Positions 32,210 through 40,747 of a stretch of 64,000 nt of DNA are shown in pieces. The position numbers and the translations under genes are program-made. Each line of letters starts with the position of its first letter. Position 1 is the stretch's first letter. The stretch is from Pseudomonadota bacterium (GTDB lineage Bacteria; Pseudomonadota; Alphaproteobacteria; Rhizobiales; Rhizobiaceae), in assembly GCA_023451735.1 (NCBI GenBank), contig JAEXYH010000060.1, positions 30,176-94,175 on the forward strand, in the 5' to 3' direction. A model generated the notes under the pieces. The model was not told the DNA's origin. It was given only the letters and a program-made list of their open reading frames with translations, and ran no database searches.

Positions 32210-33508
32210 ATGACCAAGATTTCGACACCCAGCTTTAGCCGGCGAACGTTTTTCAAGACCAGCGCAACAGCGGCGTTGATCGCAGCAGCCAAGACGGCTT
32301 TCCCGTCCGGCGCCTTTGCGGCGTCAGCCGGACCCGAAGTCACCGGCGCAAAGCTTGGTTTCATTGCGCTGACCGATGCAGCTCCGCTGATCATCGCCGC
32401 GGAAAAGGGCCTGTTCGCCAAGCACGACATGCCGGATGTCGAAGTTGGCAAGCAGGCCTCGTGGGGTGCGACGCGCGATAATCTCGTGCTCGGCGGCGCG
32501 GCAAATGGCATTGATGGCGCGCATATCCTCTCCCCTCTTCCTTATCTAATGCATACAGGCAGGGTAACGCAGAACAGCAAGCCCGTGCCCATGGCGCTGA
32601 TCGCCCGCCTCAACCTGGACAGCCAAGGCATTTCGGTCGCCAAGGAATATGCCGAGACCGGCGCCGAAATTGACGCATCGAAGCTGAAGGAAGCCTTCGC
32701 GAAAAAGAAAGCGGCCGGCAACGAAGTCAAGGTCGCCATGACCTTTCCAGGCGGCACACATGATTTGTGGGTACGCTACTGGCTGGCCGCTGGTGGCATC
32801 GATCCGAATACCGACGTCTCGACGATCGTGGTGCCGCCGCCGCAAATGGTGGCCAATATGAAGGTCGGCAACATGGATGCCTTCTGTGTCGGCGAGCCGT
32901 GGAACGAACAGCTCGTCAACCAGGGCATTGGGTTCACCGCCTGTACCACCGGCGAGATATGGAAGGGCCATCCGGAAAAGGCGCTCGGCATGCGTGCCGA
33001 CTGGATCGAAAAGAACCCCAATGCCGCCAAGGCCATCCTCATGGCGGTGATGGAAGCCCAGCAATGGTGCGAAGACATGGCCAACAAGGAAGAGATGGCC
33101 GAGCTTCTCGGCAAACGCCAATGGCTGAATGCGCCGGCCAAGGACGTGCTCGGCCGCCTCAAGGGCGACATCAATTACGGCAATGGCCGCAACGTGAAGG
33201 CGACGGGTCTCGAAATGAAGTTCTGGAAGGACGGAGCTTCGTACCCGTTTAAGAGCCATGACAGCTGGTTCATGGCCGAGAATATCCGCTGGGGTTCGTT
33301 TGCACCCGATACCGACATCAAGGCGATCGTCAATCAGGTCAACCGCGAGGATCTCTGGCGCGAGGCAGCAAAGGATCTGGGCGTTGCGGCAGCCGATATT
33401 CCGGCCACCAACTCGCGCGGCAAGGAGACTTTCTTTGACGGCAAAGTTTTTGATCCGGAAGACCCGTCCGCCTACCTCAAAAGCCTGGCGATCAAGGCCG
33501 CAAGCTGA
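32210..33508 (+). CDS. nrtA: NrtA, periplasmic nitrate-binding protein
   Basis: 432 aa from the ATG at 32210 with AAGGGGA upstream; the frame is open further upstream through the leader, but that part is RNA control sequence. The N-terminus carries a twin-arginine signal, SRRTFFKTS, and a hydrophobic helix ending in AFAAS. The mature part (LGFIALTDAAPLIIAAEKGL, AMTFPGGTHDLWVRYWLAAG, NMDAFCVGEPWNEQ) is NrtA/CmpA type. It delivers nitrate to NrtB/NrtC. A strong intrinsic terminator follows before nrtB, which may keep this protein in excess. Confidence 0.94.
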   Translation: MTKISTPSFSRRTFFKTSATAALIAAAKTAFPSGAFAASAGPEVTGAKLGFIALTDAAPLIIAAEKGLFAKHDMPDVEVGKQASWGATRDNLVLGGAANGIDGAHILSPLPYLMHTGRVTQNSKPVPMALIARLNLDSQGISVAKEYAETGAEIDASKLKEAFAKKKAAGNEVKVAMTFPGGTHDLWVRYWLAAGGIDPNTDVSTIVVPPPQMVANMKVGNMDAFCVGEPWNEQLVNQGIGFTACTTGEIWKGHPEKALGMRADWIEKNPNAAKAILMAVMEAQQWCEDMANKEEMAELLGKRQWLNAPAKDVLGRLKGDINYGNGRNVKATGLEMKFWKDGASYPFKSHDSWFMAENIRWGSFAPDTDIKAIVNQVNREDLWREAAKDLGVAAADIPATNSRGKETFFDGKVFDPEDPSAYLKSLAIKAAS

Positions 33509-33519
33509 TTTCCCCGCCT

Positions 33520-33549
33520 CCGGCGCGTGGACGCGCGCGCCGGTTTTTT
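33520..33549 (+). terminator. Intrinsic terminator between nrtA and nrtB
   Basis: CCGGCGCG (33520-33527) and CGCGCCGG (33536-33543) form a perfect 8-bp stem with an 8-nt loop, followed at once by TTTTTT (33544-33549). It sits 12 nt after nrtA inside the operon, so it should act as a partial terminator that lowers expression of permease and reductases relative to the binding protein. Confidence 0.8.
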
Positions 33550-33573
33550 CTCATCGTCTTATGGAGCGAGCCA

Positions 33574-34476
33574 ATGTCCGCCCTTGCCAAACAAGAAAAG
33601 CTCTCCGCGGTTCCAACCGCCAAACCGCAAACAGATCAAGCCAATGTCGTGCCTTTTTCCCGCAGGCAGGTCGCAAGATTCGATGTCAGCCGTATAGCCA
33701 CTGCCGCAGCCCGCAGCATGGTTCCGCCTCTGGTCGTGCTCGCGATCATACTGGGTGTCTGGCAAGTACTCTGTTCGTCGCCCGACGCCTCGCTGCCCTC
33801 TCCACTGCAAGTATGGGCAGATGCACACGACCTGATCGTCGATCCTTTCTTCAACTACGGCTCGCAGGATATCGGCCTCGGCTGGCGGGTGCTCGTGTCG
33901 CTGCAACGCGTTGCCTACGGTTTTGGTCTTGCGGCTGTCGTGGGCGTCATTGTCGGCGCGATCATCGGCCAGTCGGTCTGGGCGATGCGCGGTCTCGACC
34001 CGATCTTTCAGGTCCTGCGTACCGTACCTCCGCTCGCATGGTTGCCGCTGTCGCTCGCCGCTTTCCAGAACGCCAACCCTTCAGCGATCTTCGTGATCTT
34101 CATCACCTCGATCTGGCCGATCATCATCAACACGGCCGTCGGAGTGCGCAACATCCCGCAGGATTACCGCAATGTCGCGCAGGTGCTGCGGCTCAACCAG
34201 CTCGAATTCTTCTTCAAAATCATGTTGCCGTCGGCCGCACCCTACATCTTCACCGGCCTTCGCATCGGAGTCGGCCTGTCCTGGCTTGCCATCGTTGCCG
34301 CCGAAATGCTGACCGGCGGTGTCGGCATCGGCTTCTTCATCTGGGATGCGTGGAACTCGTCGCGCCTCTCCGACATCATCGTCGCGCTTGTCTACATCGG
34401 TGTCGTCGGCTTCGTCCTCGACAAGCTGGTGGCAGCGCTCGGCAAACTGATCACGCGCGGCGCGGCTGCGAACTGA
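33574..34476 (+). CDS. nrtB: NrtB, nitrate ABC permease
   Basis: 300 aa with GGAG upstream. After a polar N-terminus of about 45 residues come six membrane helices. Conserved family segments are LDPIFQVLRTVPPLAWLPLS in the core and a coupling loop with RNVAQVLRLNQLEFFFKIML. The NrtB/SsuC/TauC family imports nitrate, sulfonates or taurine; the NrtA gene upstream and reductases downstream make nitrate the ligand. Confidence 0.93.
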   Translation: MSALAKQEKLSAVPTAKPQTDQANVVPFSRRQVARFDVSRIATAAARSMVPPLVVLAIILGVWQVLCSSPDASLPSPLQVWADAHDLIVDPFFNYGSQDIGLGWRVLVSLQRVAYGFGLAAVVGVIVGAIIGQSVWAMRGLDPIFQVLRTVPPLAWLPLSLAAFQNANPSAIFVIFITSIWPIIINTAVGVRNIPQDYRNVAQVLRLNQLEFFFKIMLPSAAPYIFTGLRIGVGLSWLAIVAAEMLTGGVGIGFFIWDAWNSSRLSDIIVALVYIGVVGFVLDKLVAALGKLITRGAAAN

Positions 34477-34487
34477 GGAGAGTTTTC

Positions 34488-35285
34488 ATGAACGCCTATC
34501 TGAAACTCGACCATATCGACAAGAATTTCGACCGTGGTGGCGTGCGCACCGAAGTCCTCAAGGGCATCAACCTGACGATTTCCAAGGGCGACTTTGTCTC
34601 GATCATCGGCCATTCCGGCTGTGGGAAGTCGACGCTCCTTAATCTCATTGCCGGCCTGACCCCGGTTTCGACCGGCGTGGTGCTGCTGGAAAATCGGGAG
34701 GTCAATGCGCCGGGACCGGAACGCGCCGTCGTTTTCCAGAACCACTCGCTGCTGCCCTGGCTGACGGTCTATGAGAACGTCAACCTCGCCGTCTCCAAAG
34801 TTTTCGGATCGGTGAAGAGCAAGGCCGAGCGCAACGACTGGGTGATGGCCAATCTGGACCTCGTACAGATGGCGCATGCGAAAGATAAAAGGCCATCGGA
34901 GATTTCCGGCGGCATGAAACAGCGCGTCGGCATTGCCCGGGCGCTTGCGATGGAACCGAAAATCCTGCTGCTCGACGAACCGTTTGGCGCACTTGACGCA
35001 CTGACACGCGCACATCTCCAGGACGCAGTGATGGAAATCCATTCGCGCCTTGGCAACACGATGGTGATGATCACCCATGATGTCGACGAGGCCGTGCTGC
35101 TCTCCGACCGCATCGTGATGATGACCAATGGGCCAGCCGCTCATATCGGCGAGGTGCTGGACGTACCGATCGCACGGCTGCGCAACCGCATCGAGCTTGC
35201 CTCCGACCGCGCTTATCTCAAGTGCCGCGAGGCAGTCCTAAAATTTCTCTACGAACGCCACCGCTTCGTCGAGGCCGCGGAGTAA
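34488..35285 (+). CDS. nrtC: NrtC/NrtD-type nitrate ABC ATPase
   Basis: 265 aa from the ATG at 34488, 11 nt after nrtB, preceded by GAGGAGAG. Walker A is IIGHSGCGKSTLLNLIAGLT, the Q-loop is in VVFQNHSLLPWLTV, the signature is ISGGMKQRVGIARAL, and Walker B is ILLLDEPFGALD, followed by MVMITHDVDEAVLLSD. It lacks the NrtA-like C-terminal sensor domain of cyanobacterial NrtC, so it is NrtD-like in form, although rhizobial genes in this position are usually called nrtC. It ends 5 nt before nirB. Confidence 0.92.
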   Translation: MNAYLKLDHIDKNFDRGGVRTEVLKGINLTISKGDFVSIIGHSGCGKSTLLNLIAGLTPVSTGVVLLENREVNAPGPERAVVFQNHSLLPWLTVYENVNLAVSKVFGSVKSKAERNDWVMANLDLVQMAHAKDKRPSEISGGMKQRVGIARALAMEPKILLLDEPFGALDALTRAHLQDAVMEIHSRLGNTMVMITHDVDEAVLLSDRIVMMTNGPAAHIGEVLDVPIARLRNRIELASDRAYLKCREAVLKFLYERHRFVEAAE

Positions 35286-35290
35286 CGACC

Positions 35291-37741
35291 ATGACTCAGA
35301 AACTCGTCATCATCGGCAATGGCATGGCGCCCGGGCGCATGCTGGAACACCTGTTTGAACAAACACCCGGCCAATACCAGATCACCATCTTCAACGCCGA
35401 ACCGCGCGTCAATTACGACCGCATTATGCTTTCCCCCGTTCTCTCGGGCGAAAAGACCTATGAGCAGATCGTCATCCATGGCGACGGCTGGTACATCGAT
35501 CACGGTATCACGCTCTACAAGGGCCACCGGATCGTCGCCATCGACCGCACGGCTAAAACCGTGACCTCGGATCATGGCGTCACCGAAAGCTACGACAAGC
35601 TGGTGATCGCCACCGGCTCGGTGCCCTTCATCATTCCGGTTCCCGGCAAGGATCTTCCGGGCGTCATCAGCTATCGCGATCTGGACGATGTCGAGGCGAT
35701 GCTCCTTGCCGCTCAATCTCGCGAAAAGGCAGTCGTCATCGGTGGTGGTCTTCTCGGTCTCGAGGCAGCGGCCGGATTGGCTCAACGTGGCATGGATGTG
35801 ACCGTGCTGCATGTCATGCCGACGCTGATGGAACGCCAGCTTGATCCGGCCGCCGGTTATCTTCTGCAGAAAGCGGTCGAGGATCGTGGCATCAAGGTCA
35901 TTTGCAAGGCAAATACAAAAGCCGTAATCGGAGACGGCAAGGTCGAGGGCGTCGAGTTGGACGACGGCCGCATCATTCCGGCGACACTGGTGGTGATGGC
36001 GGTGGGCATCCGCCCGAATATCGGGCTGGCTAAGGATGCGGGCCTCGCCGTCAATCGCGGCATTGTCGTTGATGCCGGCATGCAGACGTCGGACGGCGAT
36101 ATCTATTCGGTCGGCGAATGCGCCGAAGTCGACGGCACGGTCTATGGCCTTGTTGCGCCGCTCTATGAGATGGCGCGTGTCGCTGCTGCGCATCTGGCGG
36201 GAGACAGCAAACCCGCCTTCGTGCATTCCGATACGCCAACGAAACTGAAAGTCACGGGCATCGACCTTTACTCGCTGGGGGATTTCGCCGACGCAGACGA
36301 TCGTCAGGAGATCGTGCTGCGCGATGCCACCGCCGGCATCTACAAGCGCCTGGTGCTGAAAGACAACCGCATCATTGGCACCGTGCTTTACGGCGAGACC
36401 GGCGATGGCGCATGGTTCAACGATCTTAAGAAAAAGGCGGTCGACATTTCCGACATGCGCGACACGCTGATTTTTGGCCAGGCCTATCAGGGGGGCGCTC
36501 CGCTGGACCCTATGGCGGCCGTTGCAGCCTTGCCGGATGATGCGGAAATCTGCGGCTGCAACGGCGTTTGTAAGGGCAAGATCACCTCGACGATCACGGC
36601 GAAAGGTCTAACCTCACTGGACGAGGTGCGCGCCCATACAAAGGCGTCGGCTTCCTGTGGCACCTGCACCGGGCTGGTCGAACAGTTGATGAGCCTGACA
36701 CTGGGCGACGCCTACAACCCCAAAGCCGTGCAGCCCATGTGCGCCTGCACGGAGTTCGGTCATGACGATGTGCGCCGACTGATCAAGGCAAAGGCCCTTA
36801 AAACCATCCCTGCCGTGATGCAGGAGCTGGAATGGAAGACGTCATGCGGCTGCGCCAAGTGCCGGCCGGCGCTCAACTATTATCTCGTCTGCGACTGGCC
36901 GGATGAATATGCCGACGATTACCAATCTCGCTTCATTAACGAGCGAGTCCACGCCAATATCCAGAAGGACGGCACTTATTCGGTCGTGCCGCGCATGTGG
37001 GGCGGCGTTACCAATGCCGCCGAGTTGCGCGCCATTGCCGACGTGGTCGACAAGTTCGAAATCCCGATGATCAAGGTGACCGGCGGCCAGCGTATCGATA
37101 TGCTCGGCATCGAGAAGGAAGATCTGCCGGCCGTGTGGGCCGATCTCGGAAAGGCCGGATTCGTGTCAGGCCAGGCCTATGCCAAGGGCTTACGCACGGT
37201 CAAAACCTGCGTTGGCTCCGACTGGTGCCGGTTCGGCACGCAGGATTCCACCGGGCTCGGCATCCGGCTGGAAAAATTCATGTGGGGCTCGTGGACGCCG
37301 GCGAAGCTGAAACTTGCCGTCTCCGGCTGTCCGCGCAACTGCGCCGAGGCGACCTGCAAGGATATCGGCGTTATCTGCGTCGACAGCGGTTTCGAGATCC
37401 ACTTCGCAGGTGCCGCCGGTCTCGACATCAAGGGCACCGAGGTTCTGGGGCTGGTGAAAACCGAGGACGAGGCGCTCGAACATATCGTGGCGCTCGCCCA
37501 GATGTACCGCGAACAGGGCCGTTATTTGGAGCGCATCTACAAATGGGCCAAGCGCATCGGCCTCGAAGAAATCCGCCGGCAGATCATGACCGATGCGGAC
37601 AAACGCCGGGCCTATTACGACCGCTTCGTGTTCAGCCAACGGTTCGCGCAGGTCGATCCCTGGTCGGAACGTGTGTCCGGCAAGGACAAGCACGAGTTCA
37701 AGCCTATGGCGACTGTCGGCTTCAACCATGCAGCGGAATAG
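35291..37741 (+). CDS. nirB: NirB, NADH-dependent nitrite reductase large subunit
   Basis: 816 aa from the ATG at 35291. An N-terminal FAD/NAD domain (LVIIGNGMAPGRMLEHLFEQ, AVVIGGGLLGLEAAAGLAQR) is followed by a BFD-like [2Fe-2S] domain near residues 415-490 with CGCNGVCKG and CGTCTGL, a ferredoxin-like sulfite/nitrite reductase repeat, and the siroheme/4Fe-4S site with TCVGSDWCRFG and CPRNCAEATCKDIG. It reduces nitrite to ammonium with six electrons in the cytoplasm, using NirD as partner and siroheme made by CysG, which is encoded in the same operon. Confidence 0.96.
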   Translation: MTQKLVIIGNGMAPGRMLEHLFEQTPGQYQITIFNAEPRVNYDRIMLSPVLSGEKTYEQIVIHGDGWYIDHGITLYKGHRIVAIDRTAKTVTSDHGVTESYDKLVIATGSVPFIIPVPGKDLPGVISYRDLDDVEAMLLAAQSREKAVVIGGGLLGLEAAAGLAQRGMDVTVLHVMPTLMERQLDPAAGYLLQKAVEDRGIKVICKANTKAVIGDGKVEGVELDDGRIIPATLVVMAVGIRPNIGLAKDAGLAVNRGIVVDAGMQTSDGDIYSVGECAEVDGTVYGLVAPLYEMARVAAAHLAGDSKPAFVHSDTPTKLKVTGIDLYSLGDFADADDRQEIVLRDATAGIYKRLVLKDNRIIGTVLYGETGDGAWFNDLKKKAVDISDMRDTLIFGQAYQGGAPLDPMAAVAALPDDAEICGCNGVCKGKITSTITAKGLTSLDEVRAHTKASASCGTCTGLVEQLMSLTLGDAYNPKAVQPMCACTEFGHDDVRRLIKAKALKTIPAVMQELEWKTSCGCAKCRPALNYYLVCDWPDEYADDYQSRFINERVHANIQKDGTYSVVPRMWGGVTNAAELRAIADVVDKFEIPMIKVTGGQRIDMLGIEKEDLPAVWADLGKAGFVSGQAYAKGLRTVKTCVGSDWCRFGTQDSTGLGIRLEKFMWGSWTPAKLKLAVSGCPRNCAEATCKDIGVICVDSGFEIHFAGAAGLDIKGTEVLGLVKTEDEALEHIVALAQMYREQGRYLERIYKWAKRIGLEEIRRQIMTDADKRRAYYDRFVFSQRFAQVDPWSERVSGKDKHEFKPMATVGFNHAAE

Positions 37742-37752
37742 AGGAGATGGAT

Positions 37753-38085
37753 ATGAACTGGTTTCCAATCGGCGATATTTCGGACATCCCGCTTCTCGGT
37801 GCGCGGTGCGTGAAGACACCGTCTATGAAGATAGCCGTCTTCCGAACAGACGAGCATGAAGTCCATGCAGTCGAGAACCGTTGCCCGCACAAGAGCGGGC
37901 CACTGTCGGAAGGTATCGTTCACGGCACCTCAGTCACCTGCCCTTTGCACAACTGGGTGATTTCGCTCGAAACCGGCAAGGCGCTGGGCGCTGATGAGGG
38001 CGAAGTGCGAGTGATCCCGGTCCGCAACGAAGGCGGTCGGCTGTTCATCGCGCTGGAAGCAGTGATCATGGAAGCGGCGGAGTAA
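37753..38085 (+). CDS. nirD: NirD, nitrite reductase small subunit with Rieske ligands
   Basis: 110 aa from the ATG at 37753, which has GAGGAG 6 nt ahead; an ATG at 37747 is too close to it. It is a Rieske-fold protein. The cluster ligands are complete, Cys44-Pro-His46 and Cys63-Pro-Leu-His66, so a [2Fe-2S] cluster is likely. It supports electron delivery to NirB. The gene lies 11 nt after nirB and 7 nt before nasA. Confidence 0.93.
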   Translation: MNWFPIGDISDIPLLGARCVKTPSMKIAVFRTDEHEVHAVENRCPHKSGPLSEGIVHGTSVTCPLHNWVISLETGKALGADEGEVRVIPVRNEGGRLFIALEAVIMEAAE

Positions 38086-38092
38086 GGCGCCC

Positions 38093-40747
38093 ATGTCAGT
38101 CGAGACAAGGACCACTTGCCCCTATTGCGGCGTCGGTTGCGGTGTGATCGCCACCGTGACCGAAACAGGTACGATAACCGTGAAGGGCGACCCAAACCAT
38201 CCGGCCAATTTGGGCCGGCTCTGTTCCAAGGGCTCGGCCTTGGCCGAAACGATCAATCTCGACGGACGCCTGCTCTATCCCGAAATCGATGGAAAGCGGA
38301 CGGCCTGGGACGAGGCGCTGGATCTCGTGGCGAAAAAAATGTCGGATGCGATTGCCGAGCATGGGCCGGACTCCGTCGCATTCTACGTTTCCGGGCAGTT
38401 GCTGACGGAAGATTACTACCTCGCCAACAAGCTGATGAAGGGTTTTATCGGCTCGGCCAATATCGACACCAATTCGCGGCTTTGCATGGCGTCGTCGGTG
38501 GCCGGCCATCGCCGCGCCTTCGGATCGGACACGGTGCCGGGCACTTACGAGGATCTGGAACTTGCCGACCTCGTCATCCTTACAGGCTCGAACCTCGCCT
38601 GGTGTCATCCAGTACTTTACCAACGGCTGGCGGAAGCGAAAAACAAGCGGCCGGAAATGAAGATCGTCGTCATCGATCCACGCCGGACGATGACCTGCGA
38701 TATCGCCGACCTACATCTGGCGATCAGGCCGGATGGCGATGTAGCGCTTTTCATGGGATTGCTCGCTCATCTCGCAGCAAACGACGCACTGGACCGCGAT
38801 TACATCTCCGCCCACACACAGGGCTTTGACGCGGCCGTTTCGGCGGGAAGGCTCAGTGAAACGGAACTGGCTGATTGCACCGGACTGACGTTCGCCGAGT
38901 TGCAGGAGTTTTTCCGCCTGTTCGAGACAACCGAAAAAACCGTTACCTGCTATAGCCAGGGCGTCAATCAATCCTCCTGCGGCACCGACAAGGTCAACGC
39001 CATTATCAATTGCCATCTGGCTACTGGCCGCATCGGCCGGCCGGGCGTAGGACCATTTTCACTGACAGGCCAGCCGAACGCCATGGGCGGCCGCGAGGTG
39101 GGCGGACTGGCCAACATGCTGGCCGCCCATATGACAATTGAGAACCCAACCGACCGTGACCGGGTGCAGCGGTTCTGGGCTTCGCCAACGATGGCGGAAA
39201 AACCCGGCCTCAAGGCCGTCGACATGTTCAGGGGCGTTGCGGATGGCCACATCAAAGCTCTATGGATTATGGCGACCAATCCGGTCGTTTCCATGCCGGA
39301 CGCTGATTTCGTCAAAGCGGCGATCGAAGCCTGCCCTTTCGTGGTTGTTTCCGACGTTCTACGCGAGACCGACACCACGCACCATGCGCATGTTCTAATG
39401 CCCTCGCTGGGATGGGGCGAGAAGGATGGTACGGTCACCAATTCCGAGCGCCGGATTTCCAGGCAGCGCTCTTTCCTTGGCGCACCTGGAGAGGCGAGAG
39501 CAGACTGGTGGCAGATAGCCGAGGTCGCTCGGCGCATGGGTTTTGCAGGCTTCGACCACGCCTCAACCGCAACCATTTTTGCCGAACATGCGTCGCTGTC
39601 GGCCTTCGAGAACGGCGGCGCTCGCGATTTCGACATCGGCGCGCAGTCGGCGATCGGCCAGAAGGCCTATGATGAGCTCGCCCCGTTCCAATGGCCACTG
39701 CCAGCTCGCAGTAGGGAAAAGGACACACGATTCTTCGCTGATGGCGGCTTTTACCATGCTGATCGCAAAGCGCGCTTCATCGCCGTTGAAGCGCCGGCAG
39801 AAACCAACCGCACCACTGCCCAATACCCATTGACGCTTAACACCGGCCGTATCCGGGATCACTGGCACACGATGACCAGGACCGGAAAAAGCGCCCGACT
39901 TTCCGGCCATATCGCCGAACCTTTCGCCGAGTTTCACCAGCGGGATTCCATGGATATCGGTCTCCAGCCCGCTGATCTGGTCGAGCTTGAAAGCCCTCAC
40001 GGCACGGTAATCACCCGTGTCCTGGTGAGTGAACGACAGGCCCGCGGAAACATCTTTGTACCGATGCACTGGAACGACCAGTTTACTTGCAAAGCGCGTA
40101 TTGACACGCTTGTGCCTCCGCTGACCGATCCGGTCTCTGGCCAGCCCGCCACAAAAAATGTCGCGGTCACCGCGCGACGCTTTCAGGCAGGGGTTTACGG
40201 TTTCTCGGTTTCGGCCGAAAAGCCGGCCGCCCGCTCAGCCGATTACTGGGCGATTGCCAAGGGAGAAGGCGGATGGCGCAGCGAGTTGGCGTTTCGCCAT
40301 CCTGTCGAGGATTGGACAGGTTGGTGCCGCGATGTCTTTGGCATTTCAGCCGATATCGAACCGCTCGGTTATACCGACCGACAATCCGGCGAGCAGCGAC
40401 TTGCCTTTTTCGACGGCAGCAGATTGCTGGCTGCTGTTTTCCTCTCCAATCAGCCTGTTGCCGTTGCCCGCAATTGGGCCATCGGCCAGCTGCAAGCGTC
40501 CCATTCCGACCTACGCAAACGTTTTGCCATTATCGCAGGCCGTCCCGGTGTTGATCAGCCTGATCCGGGCGCCACCGTCTGTTCCTGCTATTTGATCGGC
40601 GTCAACCATATCGTCGCCGCCATTCGAGACGGCTGCCACAGCATCGAAGCCGTGGGCAGGCAAACCAATGCTGGAACCAATTGCGGCTCCTGCCGCGCTG
40701 AGATCAAGGGGATCATCGATGGATGTCTTGCAACAGCCGCGGAATGA
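38093..40747 (+). CDS. nasA: NasA, assimilatory nitrate reductase catalytic subunit
   Basis: 884 aa. An N-terminal 4Fe-4S site (CPYCGVGC at residues 9-16, then RLCSKGS) is followed by the molybdopterin guanine dinucleotide domains (NSRLCMASSVAGHRRAFG, GSNLAWCHPV, LNTGRIRDHWHTMTRTG). At the C-terminus a BFD-like [2Fe-2S] domain carries CSCYLIGVNHI and NCGSCRAEI. This architecture is that of cytoplasmic nitrate reductases that receive electrons through the added [2Fe-2S] site. It reduces nitrate to nitrite for NirBD. Its end overlaps the cysG start by 29 nt. Confidence 0.95.
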   Translation: MSVETRTTCPYCGVGCGVIATVTETGTITVKGDPNHPANLGRLCSKGSALAETINLDGRLLYPEIDGKRTAWDEALDLVAKKMSDAIAEHGPDSVAFYVSGQLLTEDYYLANKLMKGFIGSANIDTNSRLCMASSVAGHRRAFGSDTVPGTYEDLELADLVILTGSNLAWCHPVLYQRLAEAKNKRPEMKIVVIDPRRTMTCDIADLHLAIRPDGDVALFMGLLAHLAANDALDRDYISAHTQGFDAAVSAGRLSETELADCTGLTFAELQEFFRLFETTEKTVTCYSQGVNQSSCGTDKVNAIINCHLATGRIGRPGVGPFSLTGQPNAMGGREVGGLANMLAAHMTIENPTDRDRVQRFWASPTMAEKPGLKAVDMFRGVADGHIKALWIMATNPVVSMPDADFVKAAIEACPFVVVSDVLRETDTTHHAHVLMPSLGWGEKDGTVTNSERRISRQRSFLGAPGEARADWWQIAEVARRMGFAGFDHASTATIFAEHASLSAFENGGARDFDIGAQSAIGQKAYDELAPFQWPLPARSREKDTRFFADGGFYHADRKARFIAVEAPAETNRTTAQYPLTLNTGRIRDHWHTMTRTGKSARLSGHIAEPFAEFHQRDSMDIGLQPADLVELESPHGTVITRVLVSERQARGNIFVPMHWNDQFTCKARIDTLVPPLTDPVSGQPATKNVAVTARRFQAGVYGFSVSAEKPAARSADYWAIAKGEGGWRSELAFRHPVEDWTGWCRDVFGISADIEPLGYTDRQSGEQRLAFFDGSRLLAAVFLSNQPVAVARNWAIGQLQASHSDLRKRFAIIAGRPGVDQPDPGATVCSCYLIGVNHIVAAIRDGCHSIEAVGRQTNAGTNCGSCRAEIKGIIDGCLATAAE

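Noticed and set aside
33258..35285. A 675-codon open frame through nrtB into nrtC
   Set aside because: Its first 410 codons are an out-of-frame reading of nrtA, the gap and nrtB (Arg/Pro-rich, no domains); the real gene starts at 34488.
36997..38085. A 362-codon open frame ending in nirD
   Set aside because: The first 250 codons are a shadow of nirB; nirD starts at 37753 with its own GAGGAG.
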